A DNA stretch of 64,000 nucleotides from Marinobacter xestospongiae (GCF_023156385.1 NZ_JAKZAK010000021.1:44436-108435), one strand, 5' to 3'; counted from the stretch's first letter, positions 1 to 10,096 are shown. Numbers and translations: made by a program. The notes: generated by a model from the letters alone, not told the origin.

Positions 1-790
1 TATCCCCAGCGAGCGCTGGCAGCCCGGTAAGGTTATGCACAAGATGTTCAGGATCACAGAGCGACCCGGATCTGTCTGAACGGAACGTCCAGGCCCCCTC
101 ACGATCGGAACGGAACTCGCCCCACTGGCGGATTTGCCCGGTTTAGCCTGGATTCGAATAAGGGCAGTGACGCGAACGGTTGGCGAACACGGCGGAAAAG
201 ATATCCACAGTTATACCAGGAAAACCGGTCGGGCTACCTGGCACCGGAAAAACGCGGGTATGAACCGACAATCACCGGCCCGATAACTGCGGGCAGCTCA
301 GGAAAAACCGTCAAGAAAACTATCCACAGCCAGCCAAACCGATCCGGCTCGACCTTGTTCTGTTGATAACCGGAAAACCGTACCGAGACGACTGTTCGGG
401 CCAGAGCATACCCGCGCCGGAGTTTATGCTGTGGATATGCACAGTCCTTGTGGATAGACCCGGGGCTGATGATTTTATGACCCAAAATGCTCCTGAAGAG
501 CGCCATCGACAGGTTCACTCTCCCGCAAGGAGCGGGAACACTGAACTTTCCAAACACACCGTCTGTAGGGCTGAGCTGCGGACAAACCACGGTCTGTGGA
601 CAACTGGGGCTTTTTGACGATTGAAAGACAGGACTACACACAAGCTATCCACAGAACACAAGGAATAACTGTGGTTACGCTGCAAAACGTTATGCACAGT
701 GTCCGCAAAGCCAAAGCAGATGATCTGCGAATCGACGGTTTGTGGATAAACTTGCTGGGGGCGGAAGTCAGAGACGGATGGTGAACAGAA
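1..790. promoter_or_regulatory. DnaA-box cluster, no gene seen (possible left arm of origin)
   Basis: I see no credible gene here. The stretch is rich in DnaA boxes (consensus TTATNCACA). Exact matches are at 33-41, 690-698 and, on the other strand, 741-749. One-mismatch copies are near 201, 320, 361, 430, 435, 449, 595 and 645. There is no obvious AT-rich unwinding stretch like the one upstream of dnaA. Together with the cluster at 4985-5365 this brackets the dnaA-dnaN block, as in bipartite bacterial origins. A function in initiation or DnaA titration is inferred. The gene to the left is outside the window. Confidence 0.6.
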
Positions 791-839
791 TGTGCCAACA
801 CCGGCGGACAGCCGGCGGTTGGCAACACCCCTTAAGCGA

Positions 840-2132
840 TCAGTGGAGCAGGGTGAGGCGATCGTCCATGAACACATCCATTTCCGGCGCCAGGATATGG
901 ACATAGCGATCAAAGTAGAGGAACTGCTTCAGCAGCAGGGCAAACTCGCGGGGAAAGTGCAGGCCGTGGCCTTCGCCGATCTTGACCATGTCCATCAGGA
1001 TACTGTTGACGTCGTCTTCAGCCTGATCGGGCTGATAGCTATCCATGTCCGGAACCATCCGGTCCATCTGCTGATACAGTCGCCGCAGGTCGTCGGCAAG
1101 ATCCGCCGCAACCACCGTCTGCCGGGTCACTCCGATACGGATCATGGCGTCGGCCACGCCTTCAAAGTTGCCCACCATCACCGCGGAAATAAAGTCCGAG
1201 ACCGCTTGCCAGGTATCGGGCCGAATGCGGCCAACGATGCCGAAATCGATAAACCCGACACGGCCATCGGTCAGCACCATCAGGTTACCGGCGTGTACAT
1301 CGGCGTGGAAGAACTCGCACTGGGTGAGGCTGGCAAACCAGGTATTCATCGCGGTTATCAGGGTGCGTTCAGGATCACGGGCGTAACCGCGAATACTCTC
1401 CAGATCCGTCAATGGCACTCCGTGGAAGCGTTCCATGGTGAGTATCCGCCGGGTACTGGCGTGTTGGTAGACACGGGGAACCGTCGCATCCTCATTATGA
1501 GTATTGTGAAGGAAATCCCGGAATACCTGGAGGTTGTTGGCTTCCTTGATGAAGTCACACTCCTCCATCATGGTGCGCTGAATTTCTTCCACAATGCCGG
1601 ACATCGAGGTCCAGGACAGCTTTGGCGCCAGGGTCTCGAGAATCCGCGCGGACACGTAAAGAAAGTTCAGGTCGGTCAGCAGGATGTTTTCCACACCCGG
1701 CTTCTGCACCTTGATCACCACCTCTTCTCCACTCACCAGCCTGGCCGCATGCACCTGGGCGATCGACGCCGATGCCAGAGCTTCGGGCTCGATTTGGGCA
1801 AACACCTGATCAATCGGCCGATCCAGCTCGGCGGCAATAATCCGGCGAATGGTGGCAAACGGCAGGCTTGGGGTCCGGTCCAGACAGTACTGGAATTCCT
1901 CCACGTAGGCCTTGGGGAAAAAGGTGGGGGAACTGGCGATGAACTGGCCCAGTTTGATGTAGGTCGCGCCGAGGGATTCAAACGTCTGGCGCAGCAGACG
2001 TGGCGCCGGGGGACGATCCCCCAGCGCCCAGTTGACACCGGTGCGACCCAATACACTCAGGGTCTGGCCGATTCGAAACGCGCCTTTCAGGCCATTGGTC
2101 ACTGCGGTCATGATGGATATCCTTGCTGCCAT
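840..2132 (-). CDS. AarF/ABC1/UbiB-family atypical kinase
   Basis: An ABC1-family (UbiB/ADCK-like) protein of 430 residues. Family hallmarks are visible: the KxGQ motif (KLGQFIASSPTFFP, near residue 61), the ala-rich loop ASIAQVHAA, a VIKVQKPG nucleotide-site lysine segment, EECDF, and the catalytic-like HADVHAGN and DFG motifs. Such proteins are ATPases or atypical kinases linked to ubiquinone biosynthesis or lipid homeostasis. No C-terminal membrane anchor is evident, so it is a short ABC1 member and not certainly UbiB itself. A second ATG at 2111 has a better AAGGA-type ribosome site and may be the true start. It follows dnaN by about 50 bp on the same strand, where recF would usually be, and is probably in the dnaA operon. 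The target is unknown. Confidence 0.85.
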   Translation of the reverse strand: MAARISIMTAVTNGLKGAFRIGQTLSVLGRTGVNWALGDRPPAPRLLRQTFESLGATYIKLGQFIASSPTFFPKAYVEEFQYCLDRTPSLPFATIRRIIAAELDRPIDQVFAQIEPEALASASIAQVHAARLVSGEEVVIKVQKPGVENILLTDLNFLYVSARILETLAPKLSWTSMSGIVEEIQRTMMEECDFIKEANNLQVFRDFLHNTHNEDATVPRVYQHASTRRILTMERFHGVPLTDLESIRGYARDPERTLITAMNTWFASLTQCEFFHADVHAGNLMVLTDGRVGFIDFGIVGRIRPDTWQAVSDFISAVMVGNFEGVADAMIRIGVTRQTVVAADLADDLRRLYQQMDRMVPDMDSYQPDQAEDDVNSILMDMVKIGEGHGLHFPREFALLLKQFLYFDRYVHILAPEMDVFMDDRLTLLH

Positions 2133-2181
2133 GATGTCTCTGTGACGCTCTCTGTCTCAGGGCCTGACACGCCCGGCTCGA

Positions 2182-3285
2182 TTACAGCCGCATGGGCATG
2201 ACCACGTACAGGCAACGGTTGTCGTTCTGTGCCTCCAGCAGGGCACTGCTGTTTGGGTTGGCCAGGGTAATCTTGACCTGGTCTTCGTCCAGCGCATTCA
2301 GGACGTCGACCAGATAGCCTACATTAAAACCAATCTGCAGGGATTCGCCCTGATACTCCACCGGCAGCGCGTCTTCGGCCTGTTCCTGATCCGGGTTGTT
2401 GGCAAACACCTGAAGCTGGTTGGGCGCCAGGTTCAGACGCACACCGCGGATGTTTTCGTGGGACAAAATGCCCGCCCGCTGCAGGGTATTTTTCAATGTC
2501 GCCCGGTCTGCCAGTACGACCTTGTCACCGCCGCGCGGGATCACCCGGTTGTAGTCCGGGAACTTGCCCTCGATCAGTTTCGAGGTAAAGGTGTAGGCGC
2601 CGATGGTGGCCCGCAGATGGTTGTCGCCAATCACCAGGGTCACCGGCGTTTCCAGATCGTCCACCAGCCGTGCCAGTTCCAGCACCCCCTTGCGGGGAAC
2701 AATAACCTGGCGCAGATCGGGACAGCCTGTGGACAGTTCCAGGTGAGCCATCGCCAGACGGTGGCCGTCGGTGGCGACCGTGCGAACGTGGGAGGCGTCT
2801 ACTTCCAGCAACAGGCCATTGAGATAGTAACGCACATCCTGCTGCGCCATCGCGAACGCGGTCGCATCCAGCATCCGTCCCAGTTCCTTTTGCGGCAACT
2901 CGAGCCGGAAACTCTCGTCCTCGTCTTCCACGTTGGGGAAATGCTCCGCCGGCAGGGTGGAGAGGGTAAAGTGGCTGGCTCCGCAGTGCAGGTGCAGGCG
3001 ATCACCCTCCAGCGACAGTTCGATCGGCGACTCGTCGCCCAGGGCGCGGCAGATATCCGCCAACTTGCGGGCGGGTACGGTAATCCGACCCGGCTGGTCG
3101 ACGTGTACCGGGGTGACCCGGCCGACCAGTTCCACTTCCATATTGGTGCCGGTCAGGGTGAGGGTATTGCCCTCGGCGTCCAACAGCACGTTGGACAACA
3201 CCGGCATGGTCTGTTTCCGTTCCACCACCCCGGCGATGGATTGCAACGGGGTAAGCAGGGACTCGCGGCTGATTGTCAGTCTCAT
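2182..3285 (-). CDS. dnaN: DNA polymerase III beta sliding clamp
   Basis: The processivity clamp of DNA polymerase III, a homodimeric ring that tethers the polymerase to DNA. The protein (367 residues from ATG 3285) starts MRLTISRESLLTPLQ, carries the conserved GVVERKQTMPVLSNVLL segment and ends in the typical VVMPMRL tail that forms part of the hydrophobic partner-binding pocket. Length agrees with the family. An upstream in-frame GTG at 3294 would add three residues; I prefer the ATG because the family begins there. It lies 91 bp downstream of dnaA on the same strand. The next gene is an ABC1 kinase, not recF. Confidence 0.97.
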   Translation of the reverse strand: MRLTISRESLLTPLQSIAGVVERKQTMPVLSNVLLDAEGNTLTLTGTNMEVELVGRVTPVHVDQPGRITVPARKLADICRALGDESPIELSLEGDRLHLHCGASHFTLSTLPAEHFPNVEDEDESFRLELPQKELGRMLDATAFAMAQQDVRYYLNGLLLEVDASHVRTVATDGHRLAMAHLELSTGCPDLRQVIVPRKGVLELARLVDDLETPVTLVIGDNHLRATIGAYTFTSKLIEGKFPDYNRVIPRGGDKVVLADRATLKNTLQRAGILSHENIRGVRLNLAPNQLQVFANNPDQEQAEDALPVEYQGESLQIGFNVGYLVDVLNALDEDQVKITLANPNSSALLEAQNDNRCLYVVMPMRL

Positions 3286-3376
3286 GGCTGGCACTCGGTC
3301 TACTGGTTCGATGGGTCTGTGAATAATCGTTCTGTTTACGGCTTGCCTGGCGTCGGCCGGTCCCGGCGCCGGTCCC

Positions 3377-4858
3377 TCAGGTGGTCAGCAGCCGCATGAA
3401 GTTCTGGTAGTCTTCGCGGATATTGGGATCGGATTCCTGCAATTCCACGATTTTCTTGCAGGCGTGCAGAACCGTGGTGTGGTCCCGTCCGCCAAACGCC
3501 TCGCCAATTTCCGGCAGGCTGTGATTGGTCAGTTCCTTGGCCAGCGACATCGCCACCTGACGGGGACGCGTCACGGTGCGGGTGCGCCGTTTCGACAGCA
3601 AGTCTGCCACCTTGATCTTGTAATACTCTGCTACGGTGCGCTGGATATTGTCGATGCTGACCTGCTTTTCATGCAGCGCCAACAGATCCTTCAGGCTCTC
3701 GCGGATGAACGGCGGCGTGATTTCCGACCCGGTAAAGTGGGCGTTGGCAATCACCAGTCGCAGCGCCCCTTCCAGTTCCCGCACGTTGGAGCGGATTTTC
3801 TGGGCAATAAAGAAGGCCGCTTCGCTGCTCAGACGAACATTGGCCTGTTCCGCCTTTTTCATCAGGATCGCCACCCGGGTTTCCAGCTCCGGCGGTTCCA
3901 CCATTACCGTCAGGCCCCAGCCAAACCGGGACTTGAGCCGCTCTTCCATATCGACGATTTCCTTGGGAAAGCGGTCGCAGGTCACAATCACCTGCTGGCC
4001 GCCTTCGAGCAAGGCGTTGAAGGTATGGAAAAACTCTTCCTGGGACCGCTCCTTACGGGCAAAGAACTGGATGTCATCAATCAGCAGCGCGTCCACCGAG
4101 CGATAATAGCGTTTAAACTCATTGATCGCATTGAGCTGCAGCGCCTTGACCATATCCGCCACGAACCGTTCCGAGCGCAGGTACGCCACCTTGGCGCCCG
4201 GATTACGGCGAACAATCTCGTTGCCGATGGCGTGCATCAAGTGGGTCTTACCCAAGCCCACGCCGCCATAGAGGAACAGCGGGTTATAGGCACCACCGGG
4301 GTTCTCTGCCACCTGCATCGAGGCCGCCCGTGCCAGTTGGTTGGACTTACCTTCGACAAAGGTTTCGAAGGTAAAGCCTTCATTAAGGAAGCTCTGATGC
4401 TTGATGTCCCCTTCCACCTGCACCGGCCGCCGTTCGCTGTCATTCCTGGTTCGGGCAGCGGTGGTCTGGGCCAGCGACTGGGTCTTCGGCTCCACCACCG
4501 TGGCAGCCACACCGGCTTCCTCTTCGGTGACACTGCCGGCTTCCTCATCACTGACTGGCGTCGGCGTCTGCACCGCCGCCGGCTGGGATCGCGCCACCGG
4601 CTCACTGGCCTTGGGCGCCGAGCCCACTTTCATATGAACCCGCGGGGCCTGACCACCCTCCAGATCCTTGAGTACTTCCTCTATACGGCGGAGGTACTTT
4701 TCATTCACCCAGTCCATCACGAACCGGTTCGGGGCAAACAGCATCAGCTGCCCGTCGCGCTGATCCGACTGCAGCGGTCTCAGCCAGGTATTGAACTGCT
4801 GCGCGGGAAACTCATCCCGGAGTACTTCTAGACATTGATGCCAAATGGTCTGCGGCAC
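3377..4858 (-). CDS. dnaA: Chromosomal replication initiator DnaA
   Basis: The AAA+ initiator that binds DnaA boxes and opens oriC. Of 493 residues, domain I ([17 protein letters not shown]) occupies about 1-80. Domain II is a fairly long acidic, proline- and glutamate-rich linker at about 80-150. Domain III has Walker [10 protein letters not shown] near residue 200 and Walker B LLIDDIQF. Domain IV ends with the DnaA signature [15 protein letters not shown]. The start is a GTG at 4858 with GGAGG about a dozen bases upstream. The gene points away from rpmH, with candidate oriC in the gap, the common gammaproteobacterial layout. DnaA boxes upstream suggest autoregulation (inferred). Confidence 0.98.
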   Translation of the reverse strand: MPQTIWHQCLEVLRDEFPAQQFNTWLRPLQSDQRDGQLMLFAPNRFVMDWVNEKYLRRIEEVLKDLEGGQAPRVHMKVGSAPKASEPVARSQPAAVQTPTPVSDEEAGSVTEEEAGVAATVVEPKTQSLAQTTAARTRNDSERRPVQVEGDIKHQSFLNEGFTFETFVEGKSNQLARAASMQVAENPGGAYNPLFLYGGVGLGKTHLMHAIGNEIVRRNPGAKVAYLRSERFVADMVKALQLNAINEFKRYYRSVDALLIDDIQFFARKERSQEEFFHTFNALLEGGQQVIVTCDRFPKEIVDMEERLKSRFGWGLTVMVEPPELETRVAILMKKAEQANVRLSSEAAFFIAQKIRSNVRELEGALRLVIANAHFTGSEITPPFIRESLKDLLALHEKQVSIDNIQRTVAEYYKIKVADLLSKRRTRTVTRPRQVAMSLAKELTNHSLPEIGEAFGGRDHTTVLHACKKIVELQESDPNIREDYQNFMRLLTT

Positions 4859-4984
4859 GTCGCCCGCCTCCGATGCTTATAAACGCCAGCGAGAACACCT
4901 CTGGTCACCGCCAGAAACGTCGTCGTGGAAAAGGTAATCCCGGATTCTACCCTGCCAAACACCGCCAGGAAAAGGGCACCAGGG

Positions 4985-5365
4985 CGGTCATTCACAGCCT
5001 GTGGAAATCTATAATGATGTTTTTCAGCTTGTTGCAGACTTACCGACAGCGTTGTGTACAGATAATCCGCTACAGAAAAGTTATTCACAGGACCCTGTTG
5101 GCACCCGGGGTCAAACCCTGTGTCCAGACGTTGGACCCATCATGGCATAACTCGTCCAATTGCCCTGGTCACGTTTTATCCCCAATCCCCCCGACGGTTA
5201 CCCACAGCCCTCAGAGGCACTAGTCAACCCGGTTGTCATCGTTGCAGTTTTTTGATTTAAATGGCGTTTTTACAGGTATCCACAGAATACCTGTTGCCCT
5301 ATAACAGTAATAAATATCTTTAAAGAGAATAAAAAAAGACCTATTGGTTTAATTAACTGATCCTG
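4985..5365. other. oriC: Candidate oriC between dnaA and rpmH
   Basis: This gap has an exact DnaA box TTATTCACA at 5081-5089 and one-mismatch boxes at 4988-4996, 5000-5008, 5176-5184, 5198-5206 and 5276-5284. Next to them is an AT-rich stretch at about 5296-5362 (ATAAATATC, AATAAAAAAAG, TTTAATTAAC) that fits a DNA-unwinding element. Gene direction switches from minus (dnaA) to plus (rpmH) here, as expected where the two replichores diverge. From 5366 to 5619 I see no gene, only a small inverted repeat (ATGTCA at 5454-5459 against TGACAT at 5467-5472). The origin call is inferred from composition and position. Confidence 0.75.
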
Positions 5366-5619
5366 TCACCAGCCATCGATCCCATCCCCACTGACCCGAA
5401 ATTGCTGCGAACAATGTCCTGCCCTGAGCAAGCATTTCCTCACACCACACGTCATGTCACTTTTGATGACATATTAGATGATGACGGGGCCATACGATCG
5501 CTGACCTCCACCACCGGTGTTGCAGCAAACGTCCGGTCCATTGCCAATCAGGCTGACCACGGTTCCTGGCCCTGATCAAAACTTCGGCAATCCGTAACTT
5601 TCACCGCACCATCAGGCCA

Positions 5620-5648
5620 TTGAATTAGACTTGCACTTGCCCTAGAAT
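5620..5648 (+). promoter_or_regulatory. Sigma-70 promoter for rpmH-rnpA
   Basis: A -35 hexamer TTGAAT (5620-5625), 17-base spacer and -10 hexamer TAGAAT (5643-5648) lie 74 bp before the rpmH start. This is a near-consensus housekeeping promoter for the ribosomal protein operon. Confidence 0.65.
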
Positions 5649-5722
5649 GCCGCTCCTGTTTTGGCTGTTCATTTTGCAGCCAGCAACTGAACATCCAACT
5701 TCTGTAACGTGAGAGCATTCCC

Positions 5723-5857
5723 ATGAAAAGAACGTTTCAACCGAGCGTCCTGAAGCGTAAGCGTGTTCACGGTTTCCGTGCCCGCATGGCTACTGCCAAC
5801 GGCCGCAAGATTCTGGCTCGTCGCCGTGCCAAGGGTCGCGCTCGTCTGTCCGCCTGA
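5723..5857 (+). CDS. rpmH: 50S ribosomal protein L34
   Basis: A 44-residue, arginine- and lysine-rich protein beginning [14 protein letters not shown] and ending GRARLSA, the exact length and pattern of bacterial L34. It is a late-assembling large-subunit protein. The ATG is preceded by a modest GTGAGAG ribosome site. It is the first gene to the right of the candidate origin and is followed 20 bp later by rnpA, the conserved arrangement. The gene is short enough to be missed by length-filtered gene calling. Confidence 0.97.
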   Translation: MKRTFQPSVLKRKRVHGFRARMATANGRKILARRRAKGRARLSA

Positions 5858-5877
5858 TCGGACAGTCTGCAGCTGCA

Positions 5878-6288
5878 ATGAATTCCCTGTCGTTTCCCAA
5901 GAACGCCCGTTTACTGCGTCCGGGGGACTACGGCAGGGTATTCGATAACGTCCAGATCAAGGTTCCGCACCGCCATTTTCTGGTTCTGGCATCGGCTAAT
6001 GAGCTTGGTCGACCCCGTCTTGGGCTGATTTTCGCCAAGAAGAACCTGAAACACGCGGTCCAGCGAAACCGGGTCAAGCGACTGGTGCGCGAAAGCTTTC
6101 GTCAGCACCCTGACCTGCCTGCCGTTGACATCATTGTGTTGGGCCGACAGGGCCTGGCCGGCATTGAAAACGCCAAACTGCACGACATACTGGACGAACT
6201 CTGGCAACGGTTACGGCGCAAAAGCCTGGCCAGCAACCAGCCAGCACCACCGGTCAACGCCCAAACCCGCAATTCCGGGACGGCTTAG
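5878..6288 (+). CDS. rnpA: Ribonuclease P protein component
   Basis: The protein subunit of RNase P, which helps the RNA subunit mature tRNA 5' ends. The 136-residue basic protein has the RnpA signature: the N-terminal [17 protein letters not shown] segment and the RNR motif ([16 protein letters not shown]) that contacts RNA. The last 20 or so residues (Pro/Ala/Gln-rich) extend beyond the conserved core. It sits between rpmH and yidD with short spacing and is almost certainly cotranscribed with them. Confidence 0.95.
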   Translation: MNSLSFPKNARLLRPGDYGRVFDNVQIKVPHRHFLVLASANELGRPRLGLIFAKKNLKHAVQRNRVKRLVRESFRQHPDLPAVDIIVLGRQGLAGIENAKLHDILDELWQRLRRKSLASNQPAPPVNAQTRNSGTA

Positions 6289-6299
6289 GGAACGGGTCC

Positions 6300-6581
6300 A
6301 TGCGCAAACTGCTGCTCCTGCCCATTCGTTGCTACCAGTACGCAATCAGTCCCATGATGGCGAGTCATTGCCGTCACTATCCGACCTGTTCCAACTACGC
6401 CATCGAAGCCATCGAACGCCATGGTGCGGTTCGCGGCTCATATCTGGCGGGTCGACGATTACTGCGTTGTCACCCCTGGTCACCCGGCGGCTACGACCCG
6501 GTACCACCGTCAACGCCCACACCGCCCTCTCCGGAAGGCAGTTCCATCCGCTCTGTTAACGCCAACCAGACGACACAGTAG
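6300..6581 (+). CDS. yidD: Membrane protein insertion efficiency factor YidD
   Basis: A small (93 residues) YidD/Hlp-like protein, membrane-associated through an amphipathic helix and thought to assist YidC-dependent insertion. The conserved core is visible: [14 protein letters not shown], the cysteine-rich [13 protein letters not shown], and [13 protein letters not shown]. It follows rnpA by 11 bp and ends 4 bp before yidC, so translational coupling is likely. The C-terminal 25 residues are low complexity, which is common in the family. Confidence 0.94.
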   Translation: MRKLLLLPIRCYQYAISPMMASHCRHYPTCSNYAIEAIERHGAVRGSYLAGRRLLRCHPWSPGGYDPVPPSTPTPPSPEGSSIRSVNANQTTQ

Positions 6582-6585
6582 GTTT

Positions 6586-8280
6586 ATGGACATCAAACGC
6601 ATTGCTCTTTACGCCGGCCTGGCGATTGTCAGTTACCTGATGGTACTGGCCTGGAATGAGGACTATCACCAGCCCCCAACGGCCCAGGTAACCAGTGAGT
6701 CCAGCGCGCCAACCCTGGCTTCTGCCGACGGCAGCGAACCTGTAGCGACAGGCGATACAGCGGATGAGGAATTCACCACACCGGAAAGTACCACCACCGG
6801 TCTGGCGAACGACGCCAATGCCAGCCAAGTGTCTGATCAGCTGATTACCGTCACCACCGATGTCATGACGCTGACCATTGACCGGGTCGGCGGCAATCTG
6901 GTGGAAGCCGAGCTGCTCCACTACGAAGACGATCTTAATAGCGGTAACCCACTGAAGTTATTGCAAAATAATGACCAGCGCACCTACATGCTGGAAAGTG
7001 GTCTGATTGGTCGGAACGGCTTTGACAGCCGGCGTAATGGCGATACTCCGGTGTACGCCAGCGAGCTGAGCCACTACCAGCTCGGCGACGATCAGGATCA
7101 GCTGACCGTCGATCTGGTGTTCACAGCCGACAGCGGGGTGGAAGTCACCAAGCGGTACGCCCTGACCCGGGACAGCTACCAGGTTGACGTTCGCTATCTG
7201 GTGAACAACCAGTCCGACGCCACCTGGCAGGGCAACTTTTCCGGCAAAATTGTCCGTGATCGCAGTCCTGACCCCACTGCCCAGAACAGCATGGGCATCC
7301 GGGCCTTCCTGGGCATGGTGATGAGTTCTTCCGAGGACCCATACGACAAGCACGATTTTGACGATCTGCGGGAAAACCCCATCAACCAGACGGTTCATAA
7401 CGGCTGGCTGGCGTTCCTGCAACACTATTTCCTCACCGCCTGGGTGCCGACCCAGGAACAGGCCAACCAGTTCCAGACCACCATGCGCGGTGACCTGGTG
7501 GTGATGGGCTTTGTCAGTCCGGCCACCGTGGTTGAGCCTGGCGACAGTGCCGAGATCGGCGCTACCGCCTACGTCGGTCCGAAGATCATTGATCGCCTGG
7601 AACAGGTTGCACCGAACCTGGATCGCACCGTCGATTTCGGCTTCCTGTTCTTCATCGCACTGCCACTGTTCTACATCCTGGAATGGTTCCACAGCCTGGT
7701 CGGCAACTGGGGTATGGCCATCATTCTGCTGACGGTGCTGGTCAAGGGGGTATTCTTCAAACTCTCCGCCACCAGTTACCGGTCGATGGCACGGATGCGG
7801 GCGGTAGCGCCACAACTGACCCGTCTGCGGGAACTGTACGGCGAAGACCGCCAGCGCATGTCCCAGGAAATGATGGCGCTGTACAAGAAAGAGAAGATCA
7901 ATCCACTGGGCGGCTGTCTGCCGATCCTGGTGCAGATGCCGGTCTTCATCGCGCTGTACTGGGTCCTGTTCGAGAGTGTTCAGCTGCGGCATGCGCCGTT
8001 CATGCTGTGGATACACGATCTGTCGGTGATGGACCCCTATTTCATCCTGCCGATCCTGATGGGCGCCAGCATGTTCCTGCAGATGAGTCTCAACCCGTCA
8101 CCGCCGGACCCGATGCAGGCCAAGATCATGAAACTGATGCCACTGGTCTTCACCATCTTCTTCCTGTGGTTCCCGGCGGGTCTGGTACTGTACTGGCTGG
8201 TGAACAACGTGCTGTCGATCAGCCAGCAGTGGTACATTACCCGCAAGATCGAAGCCGAATCCGCGGGCAAGAAACACTGA
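6586..8280 (+). CDS. yidC: Membrane protein insertase YidC
   Basis: The Oxa1/YidC insertase that folds and inserts inner-membrane proteins with or without SecYEG. The 564-residue protein starts MDIKRIALYAGLAIVSYLMV, with an N-terminal membrane anchor. A large periplasmic P1 domain follows (about 60-340). The conserved core has five membrane segments, including LEWFHSLVGNWGMAIILLT, the cytoplasmic loop with LYKKEKINPLGGCLPILVQMP and the terminal ISQQWYITRK. An upstream in-frame ATG at 6421 lies inside yidD and is unlikely. The ATG at 6586 gives the standard gammaproteobacterial length. A hairpin terminator follows. Confidence 0.97.
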   Translation: MDIKRIALYAGLAIVSYLMVLAWNEDYHQPPTAQVTSESSAPTLASADGSEPVATGDTADEEFTTPESTTTGLANDANASQVSDQLITVTTDVMTLTIDRVGGNLVEAELLHYEDDLNSGNPLKLLQNNDQRTYMLESGLIGRNGFDSRRNGDTPVYASELSHYQLGDDQDQLTVDLVFTADSGVEVTKRYALTRDSYQVDVRYLVNNQSDATWQGNFSGKIVRDRSPDPTAQNSMGIRAFLGMVMSSSEDPYDKHDFDDLRENPINQTVHNGWLAFLQHYFLTAWVPTQEQANQFQTTMRGDLVVMGFVSPATVVEPGDSAEIGATAYVGPKIIDRLEQVAPNLDRTVDFGFLFFIALPLFYILEWFHSLVGNWGMAIILLTVLVKGVFFKLSATSYRSMARMRAVAPQLTRLRELYGEDRQRMSQEMMALYKKEKINPLGGCLPILVQMPVFIALYWVLFESVQLRHAPFMLWIHDLSVMDPYFILPILMGASMFLQMSLNPSPPDPMQAKIMKLMPLVFTIFFLWFPAGLVLYWLVNNVLSISQQWYITRKIEAESAGKKH

Positions 8281-8313
8281 CGGCAGCCTTCATCGCCGTT
8301 AGTTATCCACAGG

Positions 8314-8334
8314 GGCCCCTTTTCAGGGGCCTTT
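8314..8334 (+). terminator. Hairpin terminator after yidC
   Basis: A 7-bp perfect stem, GGCCCCT (8314-8320) and AGGGGCC (8325-8331), with a four-base loop and a short T run follows the yidC stop. An exact DnaA box (TTATCCACA, 8303-8311) lies immediately upstream. The short T run makes it a moderate terminator. Confidence 0.55.
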
Positions 8335-8364
8335 GTGCGTTCTGTCCACAGCCAGGAGCTGTCG

Positions 8365-9723
8365 ATGACCACCGACACCATTGCCGCTATTGCCACTGCT
8401 CCGGGTCAGGCCGGCGTGGGCATCGTCCGGGTTTCCGGGCCAGCGGCCAAAACCATTGCTACCCGCCTGCTGGGTTTTGAACCTCGGCCCCGCTTCGCCC
8501 ACTACGGCCCGTTCTGCCAGGCCGACGGGGCGGTGATCGATGAGGGCATCGGGCTGTTTTTCCCCAACCCGAACTCCTTTACCGGCGAGGATGTGTTTGA
8601 ACTCCAGGGCCACGGGGGTACCGTCATCCTAGACCTGCTGTTGCGGGAAGTGTGCAGCCTCGGGGCCCGTCTGGCCCGCCCCGGAGAGTTTTCCGAACGC
8701 GCCTTTCTCAACGACAAGCTCGATCTGACCCAGGCGGAGGCCATTGCCGATCTGATTGAGAGCAGCTCCGAGCAGGCGGCCCGCTGCGCCGTGCGCTCGT
8801 TACAGGGGGAGTTTTCCCGCCGCATCGACACCCTGGTGGAGGCGCTCACCCACTTACGCATTTACGTCGAGGCCGCCATCGATTTTCCCGAGGAGGAGAT
8901 CGACTTTCTTGCCGATGGCAAGGTGGCCATCGATCTGGCCGCCATCATGGCGGATCTGGATACCATCCTGGCGGAGGCCCAGCAGGGCAGTATCCTCCGG
9001 GACGGCATGAAGGTGGTGATCGCCGGTCGCCCCAACGCCGGCAAATCCAGCCTGCTCAATGCCCTGGCGGGGCGGGAAGCGGCCATCGTGACCGCCATTG
9101 AAGGCACCACCCGGGACGTGCTCCGGGAACATATCCACATCGATGGCATGCCCCTGCACATCATCGACACCGCCGGCCTGCGGGACAGTCCGGACGAAGT
9201 GGAACGGATCGGTATCGCCCGCGCCTGGGACGAAATTCGCCAGGCCGATCGCATCCTGCTGATGGTGGACGCCACCACCACGGCCGACACCGAGCCCCAC
9301 GCCATCTGGCCTGACTTTATCGACCTGCTGCCGGCGTCGGCGCCAGTCACGGTGATCCGCAACAAGGTGGACCTGTCCGGTGAAGCGGTGGGCGTAGTGG
9401 AAAACGCCAGTGCACCGGTGATTCGGCTGGCGGCCAAATCCGCCAGTGGCCTGGAGGTGCTGCGGGATCACCTCAAGCAGTGCATGGGCTTTGCCGCCAC
9501 TACCGAGGGCGGTTTCCTGGCCCGGCGGCGCCATCTCGATGCCCTCGACCGCGCCCGCCAGTCACTGCTCGAAGGTCAGCAGCAGCTCGACGGCTACGGT
9601 GCCGGCGAGCTGCTGGCGGAAGATCTGCGCGCCGCCCAGGATGCCCTGGGGGAAATCACCGGCACCCTGACCCCGGACGACCTGCTCGGGAAGATTTTTT
9701 CCAGTTTCTGTATCGGCAAGTGA
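8365..9723 (+). CDS. mnmE: tRNA uridine modification GTPase MnmE
   Basis: GTPase partner of MnmG that makes the cmnm5 modification at the wobble uridine of certain tRNAs. The 452-residue protein has the N-terminal folate-binding domain ([22 protein letters not shown]). A central G domain carries [14 protein letters not shown] (P-loop), GTTRD, DTAGLR and NKVDL. The protein ends in the invariant FSSFCIGK with its functional cysteine. The ATG at 8365 with AGGAG upstream is preferred to a GTG at 8335. Its partner mnmG is unusually distant, about 15.8 kb downstream. Confidence 0.97.
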   Translation: MTTDTIAAIATAPGQAGVGIVRVSGPAAKTIATRLLGFEPRPRFAHYGPFCQADGAVIDEGIGLFFPNPNSFTGEDVFELQGHGGTVILDLLLREVCSLGARLARPGEFSERAFLNDKLDLTQAEAIADLIESSSEQAARCAVRSLQGEFSRRIDTLVEALTHLRIYVEAAIDFPEEEIDFLADGKVAIDLAAIMADLDTILAEAQQGSILRDGMKVVIAGRPNAGKSSLLNALAGREAAIVTAIEGTTRDVLREHIHIDGMPLHIIDTAGLRDSPDEVERIGIARAWDEIRQADRILLMVDATTTADTEPHAIWPDFIDLLPASAPVTVIRNKVDLSGEAVGVVENASAPVIRLAAKSASGLEVLRDHLKQCMGFAATTEGGFLARRRHLDALDRARQSLLEGQQQLDGYGAGELLAEDLRAAQDALGEITGTLTPDDLLGKIFSSFCIGK

Positions 9724-10096
9724 CGTGGTGAAAAAGGGTTATCCACAACAACCAAAAGTAAACCAATGAACTTTTTCTGCAGCGGCTGAGCGGCTCAACA
9801 AGAAAGCTGTCTGGGATAACCACAAAGGCCTTCGGTCAGCACTGGATGAGGTGTTCAATATCGAGGTTACGAAAGTATCGCTTGATAGGTGCGCTGTTGT
9901 TGGCACAAAGCATTGAAAGGCACCTAACTGGAACTGCAGCAACGTTTGAAATCAAAGGCAGGCGCCACGCAGTGGCTGGAAGCTGAAAGGCTCCTGAATT
10001 CAAGCTTGAATGCACGTCCCGAAAACGCGAGAAAAGCCACAAGGCGATGGGATCAGCTTGCCGGTTCCGATCAGTATGCAACAGTTACGCTGTTCT
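9724..10096. other. Intergenic stretch with a DnaA box, no supported gene
   Basis: An exact DnaA box (TTATCCACA) lies at 9739-9747, just after the mnmE stop. The remaining roughly 340 bases have short reading frames on both strands but none with a recognisable product or ribosome site. Composition is poorer in GC than the flanking core genes and resembles the higBA segment, so this may be the edge of an acquired fragment. Confidence 0.5.

Noticed and set aside
1..790. Remnant of recF
   Set aside because: I looked for RecF features such as its Walker A ATP-binding motif in all frames and found none; the short frames here look random.
792..2201. Long plus-strand frame opposite the ABC1 kinase
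   Set aside because: It is antisense to a clear family member and its translation shows no known motif. It is a shadow of a GC-rich gene.
4873..5223. A 116-residue plus-strand frame in the dnaA-rpmH gap
   Set aside because: It runs through the DnaA boxes, has no ribosome site and no family resemblance.
9898..9960. attC-like core (ACCTAAC near 9924) flanking higBA
   Set aside because: Only one short RYYYAAC match is present, without the paired boxes or foldable arms of an attC site.
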